Shown here piece by piece: positions 8,330-16,665 of a stretch of 39,472 bases of DNA. Within the stretch, counting starts at the first letter, position 1; each line of letters starts with the position of its first letter. The notes under the pieces were generated by a model. That model had not been told where the DNA came from. It saw only the letters and a program-made list of their open reading frames with translations, and searched no databases. This DNA is from Crenothrix polyspora (lineage in GTDB: Bacteria; Pseudomonadota; Gammaproteobacteria; Methylococcales; Methylomonadaceae): positions 1 to 39,472 of the forward strand of contig CAMDWT010000018.1 in the NCBI GenBank assembly GCA_945877505.1, in the 5' to 3' direction. Made by a program: the position numbers and the translations under genes.

Positions 8330-9424
8330 ATGGTTGATGATTTAAATACACCTATTATTTTACTTATTGATGATACCCCTGATAGTCTCGATGTTACGAG
8401 GAATTTACTTAAAAGTTTATACAGAGTAAAAGTGGCAACAAGTGGTGTGCGTGGGTTAAAAATTCTTGAAGAGGAAGTGGTACTTCCTGATCTGGTTTTG
8501 CTTGATGTTATGATGCCTGAAATGGATGGTTATCAGGTTTGTAAAATCATTAAAGCCAATCCAAAGACCAAAGATATCCCTATTATTTTTCTGACTTCAA
8601 AAACTGACAGCATTGATGAGGAGTTAGGGTTAACCTTGGGTGCGGCTGATTATATTTCTAAGCCTATTAATCCCAGTATCGCACTGGCGCGAGTTAAAGC
8701 GCAATTGGATACTAAACGTTTGGCTAATTTTTTGAAAGATAAAAACTCTTATCTCGAAGTTGAAATTGCCCGGCGTATGGATGAGGTCACTAAAATTCAA
8801 GATGTGACTATTATGGCTATGGCTTGCCTTGCAGAAACACGTGACAATGAAACCGGCCAGCATATTCTTCGCACCCAAAATTATGTGAAGGTTTTGGCTG
8901 TGGAATTAAGTAAGAATCCAAAATTTGCAACGTATCTTACGAATGAACAAATTGAAATTTTATTTAAGTCAGCACCGTTGCATGATATTGGTAAAGTAGG
9001 TATTTCGGACAATATTTTATTAAAGCCTGGAAAATTGGATCCAGAAGAGTTTGAAATCATGAAAACGCATACCACAATTGGCCGAGATGCCATTGTAACG
9101 GCGGAAAAAATATTGGATACGCCGCATTCGTTTCTGCAATGTGCGAGGGAAATTGCTTATTCACATCAAGAAAAATGGGATGGCACAGGTTATCCATTGG
9201 GGCTTAAAGGCGATGATATTCCAATCTCTGCCAGACTAATGGCTTTGGCTGATGTCTATGACGCACTGATTTCTAAGCGTGTTTATAAGCCCGCAATGAG
9301 TCATGAGGACGCTGTGGCTATTATTGTAAAAGGTCGGGATACACATTTTGATCCGGATATGGTGGACGCTTTTGTAGAAGTGGCGCCTATTTTTGAATCG
9401 ATAGCCTTCAGGCACTCTGATTAA
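8330..9424 (+). CDS. response regulator with HD-GYP output domain (RpfG-like)
   Basis: 364 residues. The receiver domain (about 8-125) has the acidic pair D14/D15, phospho-acceptor D59 in LLDVMMPEMDGY, and K111 in ISKPI. A coiled linker (about 128-160) leads to an HD-GYP phosphodiesterase domain (about 165-355). The HD pair is H218-D219 (PLHDIGKVGISD) and the GYP motif is at 287-289. The usual HHE before DGxGYP reads H279-Q280-E281, a variant I believe occurs in this subfamily. The enzyme should degrade c-di-GMP when phosphorylated. It lies 89 bases upstream of the RsbR-like gene on the same strand. The natural phosphodonor candidate is the hybrid kinase at 11913. Confidence 0.92.
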   Translation: MVDDLNTPIILLIDDTPDSLDVTRNLLKSLYRVKVATSGVRGLKILEEEVVLPDLVLLDVMMPEMDGYQVCKIIKANPKTKDIPIIFLTSKTDSIDEELGLTLGAADYISKPINPSIALARVKAQLDTKRLANFLKDKNSYLEVEIARRMDEVTKIQDVTIMAMACLAETRDNETGQHILRTQNYVKVLAVELSKNPKFATYLTNEQIEILFKSAPLHDIGKVGISDNILLKPGKLDPEEFEIMKTHTTIGRDAIVTAEKILDTPHSFLQCAREIAYSHQEKWDGTGYPLGLKGDDIPISARLMALADVYDALISKRVYKPAMSHEDAVAIIVKGRDTHFDPDMVDAFVEVAPIFESIAFRHSD

Positions 9425-9513
9425 TAGCGCCAAAAAACACTTAACCGACTGTTTGTATAGACTTTTTTATTAAGGTCTTGAATGTTTTTTAAATACATTA
9501 AACTGGAATAACA

Positions 9514-10401
9514 ATGATTCAGGTAAATAGAACCTTAAGTAAATTCGTTTTTACTGAAAATGATGCTCAGTATGTCCGTGAAGCAGGTGAGTTGCTTAAG
9601 GATTATATCCCTGTATTTATCAATTCATTTTATGAGTGGCTGGCAGGTCAGGAGGAGTATCAATTATTCTTTGCAGATAATCCCGCTAGCATGGCCCGTG
9701 TAAAAGACATGCAGTCGAGTCATTGGCATAAGTTTTTTAAGGCTAACGTTGATCAAGAATATTTTAGTTCACGTCGCCATGTTGGCGCAGTCCATGCGCG
9801 GATAAATTTGGGTAATGATATTTACTGCGCGGGAATGTCTATTTCAGGTAATTTGCTGATTAAACAACTCCGCAGTATCAAAACGGCGCCCGCTCATTTG
9901 GATGCCATAATAGATGCCGTTAATAAATTAATCGCTATCGATACCTATTTAGCGTTAGATGAAATAGCTAATGTTAAAAATAAAGAGCTGGCTAGTTATA
10001 CTCAAACGCTAATGGCGATGTCTACACCGGTTATTCCAATTTGGGAGGATATTCTTTTATTACCTATTTTAGGGATAGTTGATTCAAGTCGCTCTCAAGA
10101 TATCATGAATAAAACGCTAGCAAAGATTGCAGAAACCAGTGCAAAAGTTTTTATTATGGATATTAGCGGGGTAGCTGCTATGGATACAGCCGTGGCTAAT
10201 CAGTTAATAAAAATCACTAAAGCGACCCAGTTAATGGGCTGTATTTCGATTATTTCAGGCATTTCACCCGAGGTGGCTTATACCTTGGTCGAGTTGGGTG
10301 TGCAAGTGGGCGATGTTAAAACCACGGGCTCGTTGCGAGATGCCGCAGCGATTGGCTTGGAATTAATTGGTGCAAAAATCATTAATGATCAGTCTATTTA
10401 A
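9514..10401 (+). CDS. rsbR: globin-coupled STAS protein, RsbR-type stressosome sensor
   Basis: 295 residues. Residues about 10-150 form a protoglobin/globin-coupled-sensor domain. The family motif VGAVHARINL places H94 as the proximal heme ligand. Residues about 170-285 form a STAS domain of RsbR type: TPVIPIWEDILLLPILGIVD, VFIMDISGVAAMDTAVANQL, then GISPEVAYTLVELGV. T225 (in MDTAVAN) and T257 (in AYTLV) fall at the two threonines that RsbT phosphorylates in RsbR proteins; this alignment is by eye. Known heme-RsbR proteins, for example in Vibrio, sense oxygen or related gases and build the stressosome shell. The next gene is the RsbS-like partner, after an 89-base gap without a terminator. 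The globin and STAS calls are firm; the ligand is inferred. Confidence 0.88.
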   Translation: MIQVNRTLSKFVFTENDAQYVREAGELLKDYIPVFINSFYEWLAGQEEYQLFFADNPASMARVKDMQSSHWHKFFKANVDQEYFSSRRHVGAVHARINLGNDIYCAGMSISGNLLIKQLRSIKTAPAHLDAIIDAVNKLIAIDTYLALDEIANVKNKELASYTQTLMAMSTPVIPIWEDILLLPILGIVDSSRSQDIMNKTLAKIAETSAKVFIMDISGVAAMDTAVANQLIKITKATQLMGCISIISGISPEVAYTLVELGVQVGDVKTTGSLRDAAAIGLELIGAKIINDQSI

Positions 10402-10490
10402 AAGTAGCGTGCTGATTTATTCATGGTTGGCATGTGGTTTTTTAAAGAACTCGTGATAAAAATTAATCATTTAAATGGACAGTCATTAAA

Positions 10491-10862
10491 ATGAGTTCTC
10501 TAGGCTTTAGTTATGGCTTGACCAGCGTTAAGGGTTCATTGATGCTGACGTTGCCTAGCTCTATTTCGGATGAATTTATAGAACAAATTAAGATCCTAGT
10601 GGCGAATGAAGCCAAGAAGACGCGTTCCCGGGCTGTGATTTTTGACTTTTCGGCGACTAAAATAATGGATTGTTCGGAATTCATAGACTTGAAAAATATG
10701 GCTAACTCCTTGCAATTGTTAGGCGTAGTTCCTTTGTTTGTGGGTTTAAGTCCCGGTATTGTGGTGCACTTGATCAACAATGATGTTTATTTTTCTGGCA
10801 TTAGTGCGTTAATAAATATTGAAGCGGCTTACGATTACTTAGATAAATTATATGGAAAGTGA
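10491..10862 (+). CDS. rsbS: stand-alone STAS protein, RsbS-like stressosome scaffold
   Basis: 123 residues, a single STAS domain. The pattern SRAVIFDFSATKIMDCSEF (46-64), then LLGVVPLFVGLSPGIVV, matches the central strand and loop of STAS antagonists. In B. subtilis RsbS the phosphorylated serine directly follows the conserved aspartate (MIDSF). Here that aspartate is D60 and the next residue is C61, with S62 one place later. Either the site has shifted or this copy cannot be switched in the normal way. The gene overlaps the next one, whose ATG lies at 10852 inside its final codons, so the two are translationally coupled. The RsbS role rests mainly on gene order. Confidence 0.72.
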   Translation: MSSLGFSYGLTSVKGSLMLTLPSSISDEFIEQIKILVANEAKKTRSRAVIFDFSATKIMDCSEFIDLKNMANSLQLLGVVPLFVGLSPGIVVHLINNDVYFSGISALINIEAAYDYLDKLYGK

Positions 10863-11925
10863 GTTAAATGGAAATATAACTTTCAAGATATCAAGCAAAG
10901 TTAATATATTTAGTATGATTGATAAAATCCCTAAATTGGGGGTTTTAAAAGAGAGTACAGCCGTTAACAGGATGATTATAACGACCATTGTTTCCGAGTT
11001 GGCGTGGAATATTCTTAAATACGCGCAACAGGGTGAAATTCGCTTATGTCGCAGTGTATTAGGCTCCAAAGTTAATATTGATATTTGGGCTCAAGATAAA
11101 GGTCCTGGTATCGTCAATGTAGATGTTGCGTTACAAGAAAATTATAGTTCTGGGGGAACGCTGGGTTTGGGTTTGCCGGCGGTTAAACGAATGTCTGATC
11201 TCTTTTGGATAAAATCAGATGTTGGTCAGGGGACTTTGGTGCTTGCGCGAAAGTGCATCAAAGAATTAAAACCAAATTTTAAGCTGGGATTTTCTTCATT
11301 TTTGCCGGTGGATACTAACGACCTAGTGTGTAATACCTATAAAGACTATGAGATAAGCGCCACGATTAAACCGTTCGATCATAATGATGTGGGTGGAGAT
11401 GCTGCCGTTATAATTGAATGTGAAGGTGGTTTTTTGTTGTCCATCATTGATGTTTCAGGTCATGGTGATGAGGCTCATGTGCTCGCCCAACATATTGTTG
11501 CTTTTATTAAGGATAACGCCAGTTCTGATTTGGTTAAATTGATGAAGAAATTGAACGCATTTTTAATGCTCACGCGAGGCGCTGCGGTGAGTTTGGTTTA
11601 TATCAATACCCGTCGTCATCGCCTACATTATCTTGGCGTGGGCAGCACGAATGCCGCTTTAGTAGGGGATAATAAGTGGCGAGGTGTTTCTCGAGAAGGT
11701 GTTTTAGGTGGTAGAATTCCATCAATGTTAGTGGAAGATGTAGTTGAGCTAACGAAGGGTGATGCCGTTTTGTTATGGACAGATGGCTTACCTAGCCAAG
11801 AAGTTATCACATTATTTCGTTCAATTACATGGAAATCAGCAACACAAATTTCTCAACAACTTATTACTGATCTAAGAAAGCATTATGATGATGCAGGATG
11901 TTTGGTTTTTAAATGGCTGAAATAA
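10852..11925 (+). CDS. fused RsbT-like kinase and RsbX/SpoIIE-type PP2C phosphatase
   Basis: 357 residues with two domains. Residues about 1-135 are a GHKL ATPase of the RsbT/anti-sigma kinase type: the N-box is [15 protein letters not shown] (44-58), the G1 box is QDKGPGI (81-87) and the G2 box is TLGLGLPA (103-110). Residues about 165-355 are a PP2C phosphatase: NDVGGD (178-183), DVSGHGD (200-206), TDG (310-312) and a terminal HYDDAG. In the classical stressosome, RsbT phosphorylates RsbR and RsbS while RsbX removes the phosphates. Here both activities sit on one chain. It overlaps rsbS by 11 bases and the hybrid kinase by 13 bases. It might instead be named an ATP-binding SpoIIE-family phosphatase. 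Confidence 0.87.
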   Translation: MESELNGNITFKISSKVNIFSMIDKIPKLGVLKESTAVNRMIITTIVSELAWNILKYAQQGEIRLCRSVLGSKVNIDIWAQDKGPGIVNVDVALQENYSSGGTLGLGLPAVKRMSDLFWIKSDVGQGTLVLARKCIKELKPNFKLGFSSFLPVDTNDLVCNTYKDYEISATIKPFDHNDVGGDAAVIIECEGGFLLSIIDVSGHGDEAHVLAQHIVAFIKDNASSDLVKLMKKLNAFLMLTRGAAVSLVYINTRRHRLHYLGVGSTNAALVGDNKWRGVSREGVLGGRIPSMLVEDVVELTKGDAVLLWTDGLPSQEVITLFRSITWKSATQISQQLITDLRKHYDDAGCLVFKWLK

Positions 11926-14588
11926 TTGAGTTGGGTAGCCTTTCGCTAAGCGACAACAATGCGTTGCTTAATGTGCGTGAGAAAGCCTATGACTTAGTTG
12001 TAGTCCTGACTAATGAGGTCAGTTTTGCCTCAAAATTTGCGGCAGAAATATCGGATTTATATCGTTGGTTATTGCGATATGCCGAGTCCCCCAGTTTAGT
12101 TGTCAAGGTGAGTGTTGACTCATTCGATTATCAGTTGGTTTTCGATTTTTTCACCAAAAATCGTTTAGATTTGACGGCTAGTCTACCTTGTAATCCCGTG
12201 CATTTTGTTAATGTTACCCCTTCAAGTGACGGGATTAAGGCGACTATTCGTCATGCTATTAACGCGCCTTTATTTACTCGCGATCAAGTACCCAGTCTTC
12301 GTGCATCTCTAGCAACACAATCTGTTGAGGCTTTACTGGAAGATCTCCGCTGTAAAAATGAACAGTATGCTGCTGCGATAGCGATTGCAGAGCAAGCATT
12401 ATTAGCGAAGTCAAATTTTGTGGCTAATGTAAGCCATGAAATTAGAACGCCTATGAACGCCGTCATTGGTATGAGTCATTTGGCGCTTAATACTGAATTA
12501 ACAATTAAGCAGCGTGATTTTATAGAAAAAATCCTGAGTTCTGCGCATCATTTACTGGGTATTATCAATGATATCTTGGATTATTCAAGAATAGAAGCCG
12601 GTAAAATGAGCTTGGAATCAACGAATATGAATCTAAATTATATTCTTGATAATGTCACTAACTTATTGGCAACGAAATGTTCATCCAAAAATATTGAACT
12701 AATTTACAATGTTGAGAGTGATGTTCCGCTTGAATTAATAGGTGATCCGCTTCGACTTTCTCAAGTGATGATTAACTTTGTAACGAATGCGATTAAATTT
12801 ACTGAGAAAGGTGAAGTTAATATTAGCATTAAAAAAGTTAACCAACTGATAGGTAAAGTACTCTTGCACATTTCAGTCATTGACACAGGTATTGGTGTAG
12901 AGGCTTCACAGCTAGGTAAGCTTTTTCAGAGCTTTCAGCAGGCTGATGACTCTATTACAAGAAAGTATGGCGGAACGGGACTTGGTTTGGCTATTTCAAA
13001 GTACCTTGTAGAGCTTATGCAGGGTGAAATTGGTGTAGACAGTATTTATGGCCAGGGATCTACTTTTTGGTTTACAGCTTGGTTTAATTGTCCTGAGCAG
13101 ATAAACCAACCACGATTGCCAGAAAGCGCTCTCAACGATCGAATACTCGTCATTGATGGCAGTCAAGCGGTTAGAACAGCACTCAGTCACTTATTAATCA
13201 GGATGAGATTACGGGTCGATGTGGTTGATTCAGGCGAGTTAGCAATTGATTTGATTAAGCAGGCTGAACTAGAAGGGGATTTTTATCATATCGTTTTTAT
13301 CGATTTTAAGGTGAACAGCAGGACCCCGCTTCAAGTTATTAAAAACATAAAGATACTGGCGCTTGGGGTACAGCCCAAAATAGTCTTGATGAATAGTTTT
13401 GAGACGGATGATTTGTCTTTTAATGATCAAGCCTTAGTAGACGGCATTTTGGTAAAACCGATAACCCCTTCTGATATGTTGGATCAAGTCATGATTCAAA
13501 TTGGGCGTCCTACTAAAAATAAACAGGCCCATTTACTGCATAAAGGTTCTCGAGAATCATTGCAATTGATTTCAGGTGCAAGAGTATTAGTGGTTGAAGA
13601 TAATGAATTAAATCGAGAAGTTGCCTCTTTATTGTTGATGGAAGCAGGGTTTAAAGTTGATTTTGCAGAAAATGGAGTAATCGCAATCGATAAGGTTTTA
13701 CAGCTTAAATACGATATCGTTTTGATGGATATGCAAATGCCGATAATGGATGGCATAACAGCAACCCTTGAAATTCGCAAACTGGAGCAGTTTGCAAAGC
13801 TGCCTATTGTGGCGATGACGGCAAATGGTATGTTGTCTGATATTAATAACTGCCTTTCGGCGGGCATGAATGATCATCTGCTCAAGCCAGTGGAGCCACA
13901 AGATCTTTGGGATAAGCTCATAAAATGGATTCAGCCTCGAGAAGGTTTAGGTGAGAAACCTAAAAAGAAAACGAAGACCTTTGATGTTGAAGAACAATTG
14001 CTTCCTTCTGAGATAGAGGGCTTGAATATAGAAGATGGATTACGACGAGTGTTGGGTAATAAAGCGCTGTATTTATCAATGCTGCAGAAATTCATCAAGG
14101 GTCAGCGTGGGTTTTGTGACGACCTTGCTACGCCTCTGGAAGCCAATGACTGGGCTACCGCAGAGCGTGTGGCGCACACCTTAAAGGGGGTTTCTGCGAG
14201 TATAGGCGCGGTTAATTTGTCTGAAAAAGCAAAGATATTGGAAAAGTTGTTACATGATTGTGCTGAACGGAGTGAAGTTGATGACGCTTGCATTCAAGTC
14301 AAGTTAATCTTGGATAAGATAATTGAAGAACTTGAAGCAAAAATGCCGTTAAAAAAAGAAGATATTAGTTTGTTGGCTATTGTCGATAAAGACTTACTAA
14401 GCCAGGTTGTTACTCATCTCAGACAGTTGCTTATCGATTCAGACGGTGATGTTGTTGATTTTTTCAAAAAAAATCAGGCTATCATGAAAGCGGCATTTCC
14501 GGCTTATTTTTTGCGTTTAGAGCAATCTGCTGAGAATTATGATTTTGATGAGATGCTGATTTGCTTGAATGAAGCGACTAAGAATTAA
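11913..14588 (+). CDS. hybrid histidine kinase with two receivers and HPt
   Basis: 891 residues, cytoplasmic, with no membrane segment. Residues about 1-125 form an N-terminal domain whose [12 protein letters not shown] and [16 protein letters not shown] resemble a degenerate RsbT-like ATPase lacking catalytic boxes. A coiled linker follows (about 135-165). HisKA has H175 in [10 protein letters not shown], and the HATPase (about 285-400) has DTGIGV and [10 protein letters not shown]. The first receiver (about 410-535) is degenerate: it has D464 but only one acidic residue in VIDGSQ. The second receiver (about 553-675) is intact (EDN, D606 in LMDMQMP, K in LKPVE). An HPt domain carries H755 (AHTLKGVSA). 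The gene is coupled to the RsbTX fusion by a 13-base overlap, so it is the likely output or input arm of the stressosome. Confidence 0.9.
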   Translation: MAEIIELGSLSLSDNNALLNVREKAYDLVVVLTNEVSFASKFAAEISDLYRWLLRYAESPSLVVKVSVDSFDYQLVFDFFTKNRLDLTASLPCNPVHFVNVTPSSDGIKATIRHAINAPLFTRDQVPSLRASLATQSVEALLEDLRCKNEQYAAAIAIAEQALLAKSNFVANVSHEIRTPMNAVIGMSHLALNTELTIKQRDFIEKILSSAHHLLGIINDILDYSRIEAGKMSLESTNMNLNYILDNVTNLLATKCSSKNIELIYNVESDVPLELIGDPLRLSQVMINFVTNAIKFTEKGEVNISIKKVNQLIGKVLLHISVIDTGIGVEASQLGKLFQSFQQADDSITRKYGGTGLGLAISKYLVELMQGEIGVDSIYGQGSTFWFTAWFNCPEQINQPRLPESALNDRILVIDGSQAVRTALSHLLIRMRLRVDVVDSGELAIDLIKQAELEGDFYHIVFIDFKVNSRTPLQVIKNIKILALGVQPKIVLMNSFETDDLSFNDQALVDGILVKPITPSDMLDQVMIQIGRPTKNKQAHLLHKGSRESLQLISGARVLVVEDNELNREVASLLLMEAGFKVDFAENGVIAIDKVLQLKYDIVLMDMQMPIMDGITATLEIRKLEQFAKLPIVAMTANGMLSDINNCLSAGMNDHLLKPVEPQDLWDKLIKWIQPREGLGEKPKKKTKTFDVEEQLLPSEIEGLNIEDGLRRVLGNKALYLSMLQKFIKGQRGFCDDLATPLEANDWATAERVAHTLKGVSASIGAVNLSEKAKILEKLLHDCAERSEVDDACIQVKLILDKIIEELEAKMPLKKEDISLLAIVDKDLLSQVVTHLRQLLIDSDGDVVDFFKKNQAIMKAAFPAYFLRLEQSAENYDFDEMLICLNEATKN

Positions 14589-14625
14589 ATGATTAAAGCA
14601 GTAGATGTATCTAATTGATCGGATG

Positions 14626-14639
14626 TTGATTTGGATCAA
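14626..14639 (+). promoter_or_regulatory. perfect FNR box with matching -10 element
   Basis: TTGATTTGGATCAA is an exact match to the FNR consensus TTGAT-N4-ATCAA. If it is centred at -41.5 (class II position), the -10 hexamer should fall at 14662-14667, where AAGAAT is found. This would drive the small lipoprotein gene at 14763 under low oxygen. The regulator, fnr, is encoded just downstream on the other strand. Confidence 0.72.
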
Positions 14640-14762
14640 TCTTGTATTGGCTTATTAATGCAAGAATAACTCACCCCAATAAGGGTCAGACAAAGTCTGC
14701 TTTCAGCCTAGTCGTTAGGTTAGAAGTGGTTAGAAATCAAATCAACAAAAGAGAAAAATTAG

Positions 14763-14882
14763 ATGAAAATTATTAGCCAATTATTATTGTTAGTTATCGC
14801 TGTAGCTTCACTTACTGCTTGTGATTCAACTAAAGGTCCTAGTAAGCCAGCAGAAACAACGTCTTTACACGCTGCTTTATAA
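14763..14882 (+). CDS. small lipoprotein, probably FNR-regulated
   Basis: 39 residues. MKIISQLLLLVIAVASLTAC is a short signal peptide ending in a lipobox (LTAC), with the lipidated cysteine at position 20. Mature DSTKGPSKPAETTSLHAAL follows, about 20 residues without known domain. The ATG is preceded by AAAAGAGAAAAA. Entericidin-like and other tiny lipoproteins look like this, but the sequence is not one I recognise. It stands alone between the hybrid kinase and fnr, with an FNR box about 125 bases upstream and a strong hairpin 58 bases downstream. Its function is unknown, but its context indicates anaerobic or microaerobic expression. Confidence 0.65.
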   Translation: MKIISQLLLLVIAVASLTACDSTKGPSKPAETTSLHAAL

Positions 14883-14940
14883 AAAGCAGATATCTATACG
14901 GTTGAGGGTCTTTAATGTCTCTCAGTGCGTTTAGTTTGCA

Positions 14941-14967
14941 CCGGGTAACTTATCTTAAGTTACCCGG
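14941..14967. terminator. strong hairpin between convergent genes
   Basis: A perfect 12-bp stem, CCGGGTAACTTA (14941-14952) with TAAGTTACCCGG (14956-14967), closes a 3-base loop. It lies between the lipoprotein gene and the 3' end of fnr. Neither side has a T-run, so termination would not be of the classic intrinsic type. An RNA-stabilising hairpin is the other possibility. Confidence 0.5.
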
Positions 14968-15010
14968 GCACTCTGTTCATCCAGCCTCTACTCTCTTTGA
15001 TAGGCATAGT

Positions 15011-15748
15011 TTAGTGCGTATCGTTAGAAAGTGCTGTTTGGCAGGGTTCAATAATGGCTTTTAATAAGTCAAGGTCGAGAATTTTAATGGCACGGTGGTT
15101 GACCGTGATAATATTTTCTTTGATTAATACGCTCAGTTGACGACTAATAGTTTCATGGCTAACACCTAGGTAGTTGCCGATATCTTGACGACGCATACTT
15201 AAGTTAAAAGCGTTGCTTGAATAGCCCAGCGCACTGTAACGCTTGGATAGCATCAACAAAAAAGTCGCCATTTTTATTTTTGCTGAGTTTTGCCCCAGTA
15301 AGATCATCTGTTCGTGATTAGCTGAAATTTCCTTGCTTAAAATACGCGTCAACTGGTATTGAAGATTAGGTATTTCTGTACAGAGTTCATTAAGCCTCGT
15401 TAAGGGGAGTTCACAAACCGAACTGGTTTCTAAGGCATCAACAGAACTGCTAAAACGTCCCTCAAACAAAGCATCCAGCCCCATTAATTCACCAGGTAAA
15501 TAAAAGCCAAGCGTTTGCTCAATACCTTCTGAATTCATAATAAAGCTTCGAAAAGAACCGGATTTTACCGCATATAAACTCTTACATAATTCATCTTTTG
15601 AATACAGTAATTCGTCTATTTGTAAGGGTCTTTTTATTTTTATGATAATTTCAAGCGTTTCAACTTCATTAATTTGCAAGCCATAAGGCAGGCATAAATC
15701 AGATAATTTACACGATAAACAGGAGGTTTTTGGGGGATTAGGTGTCAT
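15011..15748 (-). CDS. fnr: FNR oxygen-sensing transcription regulator
   Basis: 245 residues. The [4Fe-4S] ligands are C10, C13, C19 (SCLSCKLSDLCLPYG) and C112 (ETSSVCELP). Their spacing of 3, 6 and 93 residues is identical to E. coli FNR (C20, C23, C29, C122). The cyclic-nucleotide-like beta-barrel spans about 30-125, the dimer helix follows, and the helix-turn-helix is DIGNYLGVSHETISRQL, with the recognition residues E199, S202 and R203 that read TTGAT. This makes it a true FNR rather than a CRP or DNR type. It is the third gene after the M48 peptidase and rsgA on the minus strand, 29 bases after rsgA. A perfect FNR box lies beyond its 3' end. Confidence 0.95.
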   Translation of the reverse strand: MTPNPPKTSCLSCKLSDLCLPYGLQINEVETLEIIIKIKRPLQIDELLYSKDELCKSLYAVKSGSFRSFIMNSEGIEQTLGFYLPGELMGLDALFEGRFSSSVDALETSSVCELPLTRLNELCTEIPNLQYQLTRILSKEISANHEQMILLGQNSAKIKMATFLLMLSKRYSALGYSSNAFNLSMRRQDIGNYLGVSHETISRQLSVLIKENIITVNHRAIKILDLDLLKAIIEPCQTALSNDTH

Positions 15749-15777
15749 TGCCTTAGGCCTGTGTGGTCAAGCTGATT

Positions 15778-16665
15778 TTAAACAAAAGATAGCGGCATTT
15801 TCTCGCGCAATTTTAAAAATCGTTGGTAGCGAGTTGATGAGATTTCACCGTTATCGACAGCGAGTTTTACGGCACAGCCTTTGTCTTTTAAGTGCCGGCA
15901 ATCATTAAATTGGCATTGATCAATCAGGGGTTGAAACTCTCTGTAGCCATAGGCTAATTGCTGTTCAGACAGTCCAGCCAAGCCAAAAATAGCAACGCCG
16001 GGACTGTCAATTAAATCACCACCCTCAGGCAAATGATAGAGCGTTGCAGCGGTGGTCGTATGTCGACCGTGTTTGGTGGTTGCTGAAACGGTATTCGTTT
16101 TTAGATCTTTATCGGGAATAATGGCATTGGTTAATGACGATTTACCCACTCCCGACTGCCCTGCCAACATACTGACTTGATCTTTTAAGACGCTTTTTAA
16201 TTCATCCATTCCAGAAGTTGCCCAAGCACTTACTCGATAGAGTGGGTAGCCTAATTTTGCATAATCCAGCAGTTCTTTTTCTATGACCTCTGTTTGGGGA
16301 AGATCGGTTTTATTAAGCACTAAAGCGGCATTAATCGTGTGATTTTCACAAACCGCTAGATACTGATCGATAAGTAAAAAATCACAATGAGGTTCTACCG
16401 CAAAAACAACAAATACGGTGTCAATGTTAGCGGCTACAGGCCTTGTTTTGCCATTTCTGGATGGCCTTGTTAAGCACGAACGTCTGGGTAGTATTTCTTC
16501 TATTCGGCCTTGATCTGGTGAGGATAGAGACCATAAAACACGATCGCCAACGGCGACTGTTTCCAGTCGCCTTAACGTTTGGCAAAGGATGATTTTATCG
16601 TTATATTCAACGGCAATACCTTGACCTAAATGTGCAATAACCTGACCTTCCTGTAAGTCAGTCAT
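15778..16665 (-). CDS. rsgA: ribosome small-subunit-dependent GTPase
   Basis: RsgA assists late maturation of the 30S subunit. It has 295 residues, shorter than the E. coli form because the N-terminal extension is minimal. The OB-fold (about 1-70) is followed by a circularly permuted GTPase: NKTD (118-121, G4) comes before the P-loop GQSGVGKSS (169-177, G1) and DSPGV (220-224, G3). A C-terminal zinc motif, CQFNDCRHLKDKGC, is seen. The start ATG overlaps the stop of the M48 peptidase gene by one base (TAATG), so the two genes are translationally coupled. Confidence 0.96.
   Translation of the reverse strand: MTDLQEGQVIAHLGQGIAVEYNDKIILCQTLRRLETVAVGDRVLWSLSSPDQGRIEEILPRRSCLTRPSRNGKTRPVAANIDTVFVVFAVEPHCDFLLIDQYLAVCENHTINAALVLNKTDLPQTEVIEKELLDYAKLGYPLYRVSAWATSGMDELKSVLKDQVSMLAGQSGVGKSSLTNAIIPDKDLKTNTVSATTKHGRHTTTAATLYHLPEGGDLIDSPGVAIFGLAGLSEQQLAYGYREFQPLIDQCQFNDCRHLKDKGCAVKLAVDNGEISSTRYQRFLKLREKMPLSFV

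Noticed and set aside
8330-9424. Inactive HD-GYP because HHE reads HQE
   Set aside because: The HD pair, DGxGYP and later motifs are intact, and I believe this variant is common in the response-regulator subfamily; not enough to call it dead.
14941-14967. FNR or other operator in the 12-bp palindrome
   Set aside because: It lies between two 3' ends, not in front of a gene, and its sequence does not match the FNR site.
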